From positions 1 through 21,025 of the forward strand of contig CAZUZD010000080.1 in assembly GCA_964624465.1 (NCBI GenBank): a DNA stretch of 21,025 nt. The letters are read 5' to 3'. A model generated the notes under the pieces. That model saw nothing but the letters and a program-made list of their open reading frames with translations. It was not told the DNA's origin and did no database searches. The position numbers and the translations under genes are program-made. How positions within the stretch are numbered: position 1 is the first letter of the stretch; each line of letters begins with the position of its first letter. This document shows, one piece after another, positions 14,485-21,025 of the stretch. Origin of the DNA: CAZUZD01 sp964624465 (GTDB lineage Bacteria; Planctomycetota; Planctomycetia; Isosphaerales; Isosphaeraceae).

Positions 14485-16860
14485 TCAGCGGGCGGCGGGC
14501 GCGGCGCGCCAGAGGTGGACGCCGTCGTTCTCGTCGCGGGAGCCGCCGCCGGCGGCGAGGGCGGAGCCGTCGGGGCTGAAGGCGGCGGTCGAGGCGCCGT
14601 AGTGGAGGCCACCGAGTCGGAAGAATGTCTCGCCGGTGGCAGCCTGCATCAGCACGAGGTTCGAGCCCTCGCGCAGGGCGAGCGTCTGGCCGTCGGGGCT
14701 GAGCGCCACCAGGCCCGAGGCGCTCTGGATCGTCCAGCGGGGCTCGCCGGTCGCCAACTCCCAGGCGGCGATCTGGTTGCGGCCGGGCGCGCCGGCGATC
14801 ACGGTCATCCCGTCGGGCGTGAGGAACAGCCCCGACCCGGCGCCGGCGTCGATCGTGAGCGGCTCGGCCGCCAGGTCCTTCAGCTCGCGCACGAGCAGGC
14901 GACCCTCGGCCCCCGCCGACACCAGCCGGCGACCGGTGGGGTCGAACGCCACCGAGCCGGCCGGTCCGGGCCACTCGGCGCGCTTCGTGAGGGTGGCGAC
15001 GTCCCAGAGTTGCAGGCCCTCGAACGGCGGGGGCGGGTCGGCCGGGTCGTCGTCGGTGGCGAACCCCTCGTCCGCGCGCACCGTGACGGCGAGCAGCGTG
15101 CCGTCGGGGCTGAAGGCCAGGCTGCGGACGGCCTGCGTGCCGGGCCCCGGTCGAATGATCGCCTTCACGACGCCGCTGGTCGGGTCGACGAGGTGGATCA
15201 CCGCCGGCTTGCCGCCGCCGGAACCCGTCTCGCCGCCGAGCGCCAGCAGCGCCCCGTCGGGACGCAGCGCGGCGGCGAAGATCCAGGGCTCCACCTCGAA
15301 GGCCCCGAGCTTGCGGCCGGTCTCGACGTCGAACCGGGTCACACTCTTGTAGTCGACGGCGAGCAGGGTGCGCGAGTCGGGCGTGAACAGGACGGTGCCG
15401 ATGGCGTAGCCCAGCTCGTCGAGCACCTGGACCTCGGGGTCGGCGGTGGCGTCGAAGACGGCGACCTCGCCGCTGGAGTCGGCCGCGTAGAGGGCCCGGC
15501 CGCCGTCGCCGAAGGCCAGCGCGGTGAGGTCGCCGTCGAGGCCGCGGAACGTGCCCAGGGGCCGGCCGGCCTGCCCGCCCCAGAACCGAGCCGGGTCGTC
15601 CCGCAGCCGCCAGAGCCGCACCAGGCGATCGGTTCCGGCGGTGGCCAGCGCCTGACCATCGGGTCGGACGGCCAGGAATTCCACGGGCCCGTCGGGCGCG
15701 GCCAGCCGGAGCGCGGGGCCGCCCGCGGCCGGGTCCCACACCTCGACCAGCCCCCGACGCTCGGGGGTGCCGTCGGCGCCGGCGACGATCAGGCGGGTCG
15801 GGTCGCCGGTCAGGGCCAGCGCCCTCACCGTGTCGAGCCCCGGCGCCACCGTCGCCAGCCGCTCCCCCTCGGCGAGGTTCCAGAGCGTCACCTGCGCCGG
15901 GGCCTGGGGCGCATCGACGTCGGCGTCGTCCGGGGGGATCGGCCGGCCGCAGACGGCGAGGGTCTGGCCGTCGGGCCCGAAGGCGGCCGTCGTGACGTCC
16001 ATCCGGTCGGGCAGCGTGAGCAGGGTGCGGCCCGTCGCCGTGTCGAGGACCACCCCGCCGGCCGTGGCGCCAACGCCGACGGCCAGCACCCGGGCGCCGT
16101 CCGGGGCGATCGCCAGCAGTTGCAGGTCGGCCGCCACGGCCACCGGCCCGGTCACCGCCGGCGGCGCCGTGGGTCCGTGCCAGAGGCCGTCGGCGTCGAG
16201 CGCCACCCAGCGGCGGCCGTCGGGGGTCAGCCGCACCGACCGGGCGGTGGGCGACGACCAGGCGATCGCTTCCCGGCCGGTCGGGTCGGCCGTCTCGTTG
16301 GGGGGCCCCAGCACCACGGCCCCGGCGCGTGGCGGGGTCCGGAGGTCGGCGCCCCACGCCGCCCGCAGCGCGAACGGCTGGCCACCGGGGGCCGCCAGGG
16401 CGGTGATCGGCGGGGCGCCCGGCTGCACCGTCAGGCGCGAGACCGGCTCGGTGACCCGCTTCAGGTAGCGCCACTCGAAGCCGTCCGGCACCGGCTCGCC
16501 CACCGGCCACGAGCGGTGATCGAGCCGCGCCCGCGCCGCCGCCAGCCGGCCGGCCTGCCAGTCGTGGTGCGCCTGGCGGACATCGCCCGCGTACCAGCGC
16601 GGGATCACCCGCTGCAGGGCCTCGGTGGCCAGAGTCAGTCGCTGCTCGGCCCCGGCCCGCCGCTGCTCGGTCGCCGCCACCAGGTCCAGCTTCCGCCGCA
16701 CCTCGGCCCGCGCCGTCAGGTAGTACATGATCGACGCCGTGCTGACCAGCAGCAGGATTGGCCAGGCCAGCCGTTTCAGCCCCGACGCCCGGTCGCGGGC
16801 GGGCTCGTTCCGGGGTGGCAGCGGACGTTCAGCCGGCGTCGCGGGATCGTGGGGTGCCAT
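14485..16860 (-). CDS. Membrane-anchored WD40-repeat protein without a kinase domain
   Basis: The 791-residue protein has a proline-rich cytoplasmic start, one transmembrane helix (about 31-49, LAWPILLLVSTASIMYYL) and a charged, possibly coiled-coil stretch (50-85). A linker follows with the phrase GFEWRYLKR, which I associate with planctomycete kinase-WD40 proteins. From about 150 to the end there are WD40-like repeats, marked by recurring FSPDG/LSPDGQTLA and VRLWRL/LQLWDV motifs, forming one or two beta-propellers. It looks like the C-terminal half of a planctomycete Ser/Thr kinase-WD40 protein but lacks any kinase motif. A role as a membrane scaffold or sensor is inference. The ATG at 16860 is the first in frame and has a weak ribosome site. 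The methyltransferase gene lies 70 bases upstream on the same strand and may be co-transcribed. Confidence 0.85.
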   Translation of the reverse strand: MAPHDPATPAERPLPPRNEPARDRASGLKRLAWPILLLVSTASIMYYLTARAEVRRKLDLVAATEQRRAGAEQRLTLATEALQRVIPRWYAGDVRQAHHDWQAGRLAAARARLDHRSWPVGEPVPDGFEWRYLKRVTEPVSRLTVQPGAPPITALAAPGGQPFALRAAWGADLRTPPRAGAVVLGPPNETADPTGREAIAWSSPTARSVRLTPDGRRWVALDADGLWHGPTAPPAVTGPVAVAADLQLLAIAPDGARVLAVGVGATAGGVVLDTATGRTLLTLPDRMDVTTAAFGPDGQTLAVCGRPIPPDDADVDAPQAPAQVTLWNLAEGERLATVAPGLDTVRALALTGDPTRLIVAGADGTPERRGLVEVWDPAAGGPALRLAAPDGPVEFLAVRPDGQALATAGTDRLVRLWRLRDDPARFWGGQAGRPLGTFRGLDGDLTALAFGDGGRALYAADSSGEVAVFDATADPEVQVLDELGYAIGTVLFTPDSRTLLAVDYKSVTRFDVETGRKLGAFEVEPWIFAAALRPDGALLALGGETGSGGGKPAVIHLVDPTSGVVKAIIRPGPGTQAVRSLAFSPDGTLLAVTVRADEGFATDDDPADPPPPFEGLQLWDVATLTKRAEWPGPAGSVAFDPTGRRLVSAGAEGRLLVRELKDLAAEPLTIDAGAGSGLFLTPDGMTVIAGAPGRNQIAAWELATGEPRWTIQSASGLVALSPDGQTLALREGSNLVLMQAATGETFFRLGGLHYGASTAAFSPDGSALAAGGGSRDENDGVHLWRAAPAAR

Positions 16861-16930
16861 GGCGGTCCATCAGAACCGAACCCGGGCCCGCGCGTCCAGC
16901 GCCCGGGTCCGGGCCGATCCGGGGGCCCGA

Positions 16931-17632
16931 TCAGGCGGCCGCGACGGTCGCCGGCACCCGGTCGAAGTGCGGCGCGGGCACGACGCTGGGCGGGGCGACG
17001 GCCTCGGTCAGCAGGAACGGCGCGAAGCCGCGGTGGACCTTCTGCTCGATGCCGACCAGGCCGGCGTCGGTCATGAGGCCGCGGAACCGGGCCCGGCTGG
17101 CGTGGTGCACGTTCCCCTCGCGCAGGGCGACGCAGACGTCGTAGATGAACCACCCATACGGGGCGTCGCGGTAGCCGTCGATGAGCATCAGGCGGCCGCC
17201 GGGGGCCAGCACCCGCCGCATCTCGCCGATGGCGCGGTCCTGATGAGGGTAGTGGTGGAATGAGTTGGCGCAGGTGACGACGTCGAAGGCCCCGGTGGCG
17301 AACGGCAGCCGCTCGCTGTCGCCCTGCACGGCCTGCGCGGTGTCGCGGAGCTTGTGCCAGCGGTGCCGGCCCTTCTCGAGCATGCCCGAGACCAGGTCGA
17401 CGCCGCAGACCGTCGCCTGCGGCAGCGCCTCGCGGACCCGGGCGGCGAACAGGCCGGTGCCGCAGCCGATGTCCAGGATCCGGATCGGCCGCTGGGTCCC
17501 GAACCGCTCGGTCATCCGCGCGATCAGGGCGCGGTGCGAGGGGCCGAAGATCAGCCACTGCAGGATGCAGCGGTCGTAGCTCTCGCTCCAGCGGGTGAAC
17601 TCGGCCGTCGCGTGGTGCCTGGTGTAGCTCAT
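16931..17632 (-). CDS. Class I SAM-dependent methyltransferase (Methyltransf_11/UbiE-like)
   Basis: The 233-residue protein has the Rossmann methyltransferase motifs. Motif I is ILDIGCGTGLFAARV (Asp54, Gly56-x-Gly58-x-Gly60), the acidic motif II is VCGVDLVSGML (Asp79), and DVVTCANSFHHY and RVLAPGGRLMLID follow. SAM binding is therefore well supported. The FHHY segment and the layout recall ubiquinone/menaquinone-type and small-molecule methyltransferases, but the substrate cannot be named. The start at 17632 has GGAGG nine bases upstream. A promoter candidate lies 90-119 bases upstream on the same strand. The gene is divergent from the rplM-rpsI operon and may be transcribed together with the WD40 gene downstream. 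Confidence 0.9.
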   Translation of the reverse strand: MSYTRHHATAEFTRWSESYDRCILQWLIFGPSHRALIARMTERFGTQRPIRILDIGCGTGLFAARVREALPQATVCGVDLVSGMLEKGRHRWHKLRDTAQAVQGDSERLPFATGAFDVVTCANSFHHYPHQDRAIGEMRRVLAPGGRLMLIDGYRDAPYGWFIYDVCVALREGNVHHASRARFRGLMTDAGLVGIEQKVHRGFAPFLLTEAVAPPSVVPAPHFDRVPATVAAA

Positions 17633-17722
17633 GGTGAGGGGCCTCCCTGCCAGCCTCGGGGCGGATACCGGAACCGGGCCGGGCGACGCCCACGGGGGGC
17701 GTCTCCCATCGGCACGCGCGTA

Positions 17723-17751
17723 CTCTTATCCCAATGGCCGGGACCCGGCAA
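17723..17751 (-). promoter_or_regulatory. Candidate promoter of the methyltransferase gene
   Basis: On the minus strand TTGCCG (17746-17751), 17 bases, then TAAGAG (17723-17728). The -10 hexamer is identical to the one proposed for the riboswitch transcript at 9897-9902. The expected transcript start is about 84 bases before the ATG. Confidence 0.35.
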
Positions 17752-17829
17752 CCCGGAAATCGGCCGGCGGCCGGGCGGGCCGGGGTGGGGCGGCGCGGGT
17801 GATCCTGGTGGCACGGGGTCGGAAAACTC

Positions 17830-17857
17830 TTGACGGGGCGCCGCCGCTGGGTACGAT
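17830..17857 (+). promoter_or_regulatory. Candidate promoter of the rplM-rpsI operon
   Basis: TTGACG (17830-17835), 16 bases, TACGAT (17852-17857). These are 5 of 6 and 4 of 6 matches to the consensus, the best box pair in the window, as expected for ribosomal protein genes. The leader to the L13 start would be about 180 nt. Confidence 0.5.
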
Positions 17858-17950
17858 GGGCGTTTCGCCCCAAGGGATGGCGACCCGGGTCTGTCCGCGC
17901 CCGCGTCGGACGCGGCCCAGCGGCCCCAGTGTCGCGAGGGTTCGGACGGC

Positions 17951-17979
17951 CGGAAATCGGGTGACTGACCCGACTTCCG
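17951..17979 (+). promoter_or_regulatory. Leader hairpin upstream of rplM
   Basis: CGGAA and TCGGGT (17951-17962) pair with ACCCGA and TTCCG (17968-17979). This gives 11 base pairs, one A-C mismatch and a 5-nt loop, lying within the predicted rplM leader. No T-run follows, so it is not an intrinsic terminator. Ribosomal protein leaders often carry structures bound by the encoded protein, so a control element is possible. Confidence 0.4.
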
Positions 17980-18046
17980 CAGTGCCGACCCCGTGGCGAC
18001 TCCAGACCCATTGATCCCGCCGCACGCAGTGGATGGTCCACGCACG

Positions 18047-18604
18047 ATGAACTGTTTTCAGGCGAAGGCGGGGCAGATCGCCCCGCAGTGGTATGTGATC
18101 GATGCGACCGATCAGGTCGTCGGCCGCCTGGCCGCCCAGATCGCGCCGATCCTCATGGGCAAGCACCGCCCCACCTACACCCCGCACATCGACACCGGCG
18201 ACTTCGTGATCGTCACGAACGTCGACAAGGTCGTGTTCACCGGGAACAAGTGGGAGCAGAAGACCTACCAGCGCTACAGCGGCTATCCCGGTGGCCAGCG
18301 CGATGAGGTGGCCTGGAAGCTCCACAAGCGCCGCCCCGAGCAGGTGCTGCACGAGGCCATCCGCCGCATGATGCCGAAGAACAAGATCGGCCGGCATATG
18401 ATGGGCAAGCTCCACCTGGTCGTCGGCTCGGTGCACCCGCACCAGGCGCAGCAGCCGCTGGTGCTCGAGCCCAAGAGCGGCCGCCCCAGCGCCGCCGGCA
18501 TCATCCTGGCGCCGCCGGTCGTCGTCAACCCGCCGCGCCGCCGCCGCGCCAAGGCCGTCACCACGGCCCCGGCCGTCACGCCGCCGGCCGGCGACGAGGC
18601 CTGA
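18047..18604 (+). CDS. rplM: Large ribosomal subunit protein uL13
   Basis: The 185-residue protein aligns by eye with bacterial L13. MNCFQAKAGQIAPQWYVIDA matches the usual M-K-T-F-x-A-K start, followed by VGRLAAQIAPILMGKHRPTY, DTGDFVIVTN and the VLHEAIRRMMPKNKIGR block. L13 binds 23S rRNA early in 50S assembly. The start at 18047 was chosen by this N-terminal match; the frame from 17993 would add 18 unconserved residues. The protein is about 40 residues longer than usual because of a Pro/Arg/Ala-rich tail (PPRRRRAKAVTTAPAV). It is followed after 108 bases by rpsI, the standard bacterial pair. The Shine-Dalgarno sequence is weak. Confidence 0.96.
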   Translation: MNCFQAKAGQIAPQWYVIDATDQVVGRLAAQIAPILMGKHRPTYTPHIDTGDFVIVTNVDKVVFTGNKWEQKTYQRYSGYPGGQRDEVAWKLHKRRPEQVLHEAIRRMMPKNKIGRHMMGKLHLVVGSVHPHQAQQPLVLEPKSGRPSAAGIILAPPVVVNPPRRRRAKAVTTAPAVTPPAGDEA

Positions 18605-18712
18605 GGCCCGACCCGCTCACTCAACGGTGGACCCCCGGGACCGGATTCCGGGGGCCGACCGCGACGGCCCGAACTCCTGAACTGACCCGAACCCGAGGAC
18701 GAACCGAACGCC

Positions 18713-19114
18713 ATGGCCACGGCCGAGAAGACGTACATCTGGGGCACCGGCCGCCGCAAGACCGCGGTGGCCCGGGTCCGAATTCGTGAGGGCACCGGCC
18801 AGTTCCTGGTCAATGGCCTGCCCATCGAGCAGTACTTCGTCGAGAGCACCCAGGCCACCGAGGCCCGCAGCCCGCTGGTCCTGACCGACATGGGCGGCCG
18901 CGTCGACGTGTTCGTCAACGTCAAGGGCAGCGGCAAGAACAGCCAGGCCGGCGCCGTCATCATGGGCCTGGCCCGCGCCCTCAAGGAGTTCCGCACCGAC
19001 CTGGATGAGGTCCTCCGCGGCAGCGGATTCCTCACCCGCGACCCGCGCATGGTCGAGCGCAAGAAGTACGGCCACAAGAAGGCCCGGCGCAGCTTCCAGT
19101 TCAGCAAGCGCTGA
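18713..19114 (+). CDS. rpsI: Small ribosomal subunit protein uS9
   Basis: The 133-residue protein is typical S9 in length and sequence. It starts IWGTGRRKTAVARVRIREGTG, has VNVKGSGKNSQAGAVIMGLARAL in the middle, and ends in RMVERKKYGHKKARRSFQFSKR. The C-terminal Ser-Lys-Arg is the conserved tail that reaches the P-site tRNA in the 30S subunit. The ATG at 18713 has a GAGG about 14 bases upstream, farther than ideal. It forms an operon with rplM. Confidence 0.97.
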   Translation: MATAEKTYIWGTGRRKTAVARVRIREGTGQFLVNGLPIEQYFVESTQATEARSPLVLTDMGGRVDVFVNVKGSGKNSQAGAVIMGLARALKEFRTDLDEVLRGSGFLTRDPRMVERKKYGHKKARRSFQFSKR

Positions 19115-19426
19115 GCCCGGCTCGCTCGCCCGGTCCGGCCCTGCCCCGGCGGCCGCCGGACCCCTTCCCGACTGCTCACACCGTCCCGCATCGTGCCCCC
19201 GCCCCGGGGTGCGATCGCGGGACGTTGTGCATTGGTGGCTCGCGCGGACCAGACGGGCCCCTTCGGGCCGGCCGAGGCCCATGCCGGCCGTGAGACCGCG
19301 AGCCGGCTCGGCCGTCGAGAATGGATGGATGGGGCCAGACCGGCCAGGCGCGGCGTCGGGGGCCACCCGCAACCGACGCTCGACCCGCACGCGCCCGGGC
19401 ACCCGGTGGCGCCGGTCGGTGCAACG
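19115..19426. other. Intergenic region after rpsI
   Basis: Convergent region between rpsI and the minus-strand PEP-CTERM gene. No gene, RNA or T-tailed terminator is seen here; the strong hairpin begins at 19427. Confidence 0.4.
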
Positions 19427-19477
19427 CCGAAGCCGCGGCCACCCCACCCCGTGGGGGGTGGGCGGCCGCGGCTTCGG
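19427..19477. terminator. Very stable hairpin between convergent genes, possible bidirectional transcript end
   Basis: CCGAAGCCGCGGCC (19427-19440) pairs perfectly over 14 bp with 19464-19477. Inside, CCCACCCC (19443-19450) pairs with GGGGTGGG (19455-19462) around a 4-nt loop. It sits between the rpsI stop and the stop of the opposing PEP-CTERM gene. No T-run follows on either strand, so it is either a non-canonical terminator or a 3'-end stabiliser. Confidence 0.5.
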
Positions 19478-19501
19478 GATCGATCCACGGGGTTGCACAG
19501 A

Positions 19502-19519
19502 GCCGGCCTCGAGGCCGGC
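19502..19519. repeat. Perfect 18-bp palindrome
   Basis: GCCGGCCTCGAGGCCGGC reads the same on both strands and could fold as a 7-bp stem with a TCGA loop. It lies 18 bases beyond the stop of the minus-strand PEP-CTERM gene and may be part of its transcript end. Confidence 0.6.
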
Positions 19520-19537
19520 CGCGGGGGCCGGGGCGGT

Positions 19538-20458
19538 TCAGCGACTGGCGACGGCGCGACGCTGGCGGCGCCGGGCCAGGCCGACGAGCAGCGCACCCAG
19601 GCCGGCGGCCGCCAGGGTGCCCGGCTCGGGGACGGCCGACACGAAGGCCGCGCCACCCAGGTCACGCAGGCCGGTGAGCCCGCCCGGGACCGGCGCCGTG
19701 AAGCCCGCGATCGAGGTGGCCACCCCGGTGCCCAGGTCCACGGTGTACCACTGGGCGTCGGTGAAGTCCTGGCCGTAGAGGACGGTGTGATCGGCGTTGA
19801 ACGACAGCTGCAGGCTCGGATTGCCCGTGCCCGCGGCCTTGATCGCGTTGAAGCTGCCGGCGATGTTCGCCGGCACCGACAGGTCCACCGAGTAGAACGC
19901 CCCGCTGACCGTGGCGGCATAGAGCAGCCCGGTGTCGAGGTCGATCGCGATGTCGCCGAAGAAGTTGCCGTCGGGGTTGGCCGAGGGGGCGCCGGCGATC
20001 GTGTAGTTGTTCCGCGAGCCGAAGAGCGGCAGCCCCGAGCTGTAGTCCAGCTGGATCTCGGTCAGCACGTTGGAGCCTTCGGGGAAGAACCAGTACGAGT
20101 CGTTGTAGAAGGCCGCGTTGGCCGGCTGGGGCCCGACGTTCGTCGGGAACCCCAGCTCCAGGGCCGTCGCCACCTGGGTGATCGAGGCCAGGTCGCGGTT
20201 CCACGAGTACAGGTTGGCCCCCCCCAGGGCCGGGCCCACGAACAGCATCTCGTTGCGGACCCCGTCGTAGGCGAACGCGTTCGAATTGCCGGTCCCCACC
20301 GCCGGCACCGCATCGAACACGTCCTGGATCGTCTGGGTCCCGGTGTTGACCTCGTAGATGTGGTTGTTGCTGCCGATTCCGTAGATGAAATCGGCCGACG
20401 CTGGGGCGGCCGCCGTCGCTAACCCCAGCAGCGCCATCGCGATGGACCGCATCGTCAT
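19538..20458 (-). CDS. PEP-CTERM surface protein, beta-propeller-like
   Basis: The 306-residue protein starts with a clean signal peptide (MTMRSIAMALLGLATAAAPASA, likely cut before DFIYG). The mature part has recurring short beta motifs (IYGIGSNNHIYEVNTGT, FAYDGVRNEMLFVG, GDIAIDLDTGLLYAAT, YTVDLGTGVATSIAGF) that look like blades of a propeller. No catalytic motif is visible. The tail has VPEPGT (276-281), a hydrophobic segment and RRRQRR, the exosortase sorting signal. The ATG at 20458 has AGGA six bases upstream, which favours it over the ATG two codons later. It is a single gene convergent with rpsI, with an AT-rich promoter region upstream. The ligand or role is unknown; an extracellular binding or structural function is inferred. 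Confidence 0.85.
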   Translation of the reverse strand: MTMRSIAMALLGLATAAAPASADFIYGIGSNNHIYEVNTGTQTIQDVFDAVPAVGTGNSNAFAYDGVRNEMLFVGPALGGANLYSWNRDLASITQVATALELGFPTNVGPQPANAAFYNDSYWFFPEGSNVLTEIQLDYSSGLPLFGSRNNYTIAGAPSANPDGNFFGDIAIDLDTGLLYAATVSGAFYSVDLSVPANIAGSFNAIKAAGTGNPSLQLSFNADHTVLYGQDFTDAQWYTVDLGTGVATSIAGFTAPVPGGLTGLRDLGGAAFVSAVPEPGTLAAAGLGALLVGLARRRQRRAVASR

Positions 20459-20538
20459 CGTTCGTCCTGTCCCTGGTCCGGCCCCACGCAGACCGTCGCC
20501 GACCTCCGGCGCGGCCCCCTAAGGTTTCCTGTGCCTAG

Positions 20539-20581
20539 TCTATACGATCAATTAAGAACAATTCTGAAGGCCTCAGGTCAA
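20539..20581 (-). promoter_or_regulatory. AT-rich promoter region of the PEP-CTERM gene
   Basis: Two overlapping box pairs are possible on the minus strand. One is TTGACC (20576-20581), 17 bases, TTCTTA (20553-20558). The other is TTCAGA (20563-20568), 18 bases, TATAGA (20539-20544). The patch at about 20521-20610 is strikingly AT-rich. A near-palindrome TGAAGGCCTCA lies between the boxes of the first pair and could be an operator. Confidence 0.4.
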
Positions 20582-20930
20582 AAACGGCGAACAAAAATTA
20601 TCCGTAGCATTCAAAGCCGTCGGCCGGGGGCTGGCCGGGGTCGGGGCGAGAGGGGGCGTGAGCCGGTCCCGGGGGCGACGGCGGTGGCCGGAACACGGGG
20701 CTGATTGGCCCTGGAGTGGCCTGGGCCGCAGGGGCGCCGGGGAGCAAGGCGACACCGGACCCGGGCCGGCGGGCGGGCGCCGGCGGGGAGCGGCCCACCC
20801 CGGGGGCCGCGCCTGCCGGCTGGCTCACCGCGGGTGTGGCGCGGAATTGCGGGACCCCCTCCGGGGCGAGGATCGTTGATGCCCTGCGCCCGGGTCGGGC
20901 GGCGGCCCGGCGCCTCAACGACCCGGCCGC
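20582..20930. other. Intergenic or unassigned sequence
   Basis: Apart from the remaining AT-rich bases up to about 20610, I see no supportable gene or RNA. Both strands have open frames, but they are low-complexity Pro/Arg/Gly translations without motifs. Confidence 0.4.
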
Positions 20931-21025
20931 CGGGGGCGGGGGGGGGGGGGGGGGGGCGGGGCCCCCCCCGCCGCCGCGGGGGGGGGGGGCGGGGGGGGCC
21001 CGGGGGGGGGGGGGGGGCGGGGGCG
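20931..21025. other. G/C-only low-complexity tail, probable assembly or sequencing artefact
   Basis: The last 95 bases contain no A or T. They consist of long G runs broken by C blocks, unlike even the GC-rich intergenic DNA before it. This looks like degraded read ends at a contig edge and not genome sequence. Confidence 0.75.

Noticed and set aside
14515..17076. 853-residue open frame on the plus strand
   Set aside because: Antisense shadow of the WD40 and methyltransferase genes, without recognisable motifs and crossing a real gene boundary.
20598..20918. Minus-strand coding region of 106 residues
   Set aside because: The translation is Pro/Ala/Arg-rich low complexity, overlaps an equally open frame on the other strand and has no motif or clear ribosome site.

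Overview
This is very GC-rich DNA (G or C at most third codon positions) from what looks like a planctomycete, most likely the Isosphaeraceae/Gemmataceae side of the phylum. The pointers are a DUF1559 pseudopilin-like protein with the GFTLIELLVVIAIIGVL start, three VPEP-type PEP-CTERM surface proteins, a one-off ECF sigma factor coupled to a very large Ser/Thr kinase, a TPR-fused alkaline-phosphatase-superfamily enzyme next to a sulfotransferase, and a kinase-less WD40 membrane protein. The lineage is inferred from gene content only; no rRNA is present. The right end decays into G/C-only homopolymer runs, so the window probably reaches a contig end.

Layout. 1-110 is the possible start of a minus-strand gene. 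503-3810 (+) is an ECF sigma factor overlapping a zinc-motif/Ser-Thr kinase/TM/repeat protein by ATGA. 3819-6460 (-) is a phosphodiesterase-like enzyme with TPRs overlapping a sulfotransferase by ATGA. 6564-7289 (-) is a PEP-CTERM protein with an AT-rich promoter. 7867-8913 (+) is a two-TM potassium channel with RCK domains, convergent with a rhomboid protease (8936-9574, -). 9874-12168 (+) is the most interesting block: a promoter, a full-length cobalamin riboswitch, a leader whose Shine-Dalgarno sequence is caught in a perfect hairpin, a DUF1559 pseudopilin-like gene, and a secreted DUF4465 protein with a PEP-CTERM anchor. 12532-14130 (+) is a FAD-dependent dehydrogenase of the COG2509 type, flanked on both sides by REP/REPIN-like inverted repeats. 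14485-17632 (-) is a WD40 membrane protein and a class I methyltransferase. 17830-19114 (+) is the rplM-rpsI ribosomal protein operon with a promoter and a structured leader. 19538-20458 (-) is a third PEP-CTERM protein.

How it fits together. Most units are short and independent. The block at 9874-12168 is the best candidate for an undescribed system: a vitamin B12-sensing RNA appears to control a cell-surface pair (pseudopilin-like protein plus exosortase-sorted DUF4465 protein) and not a B12 synthesis gene or a recognisable transporter. A reasonable hypothesis is a planctomycete surface module for capturing cobalamin. The riboswitch and the two gene families are read directly from the sequence; the function is inference.
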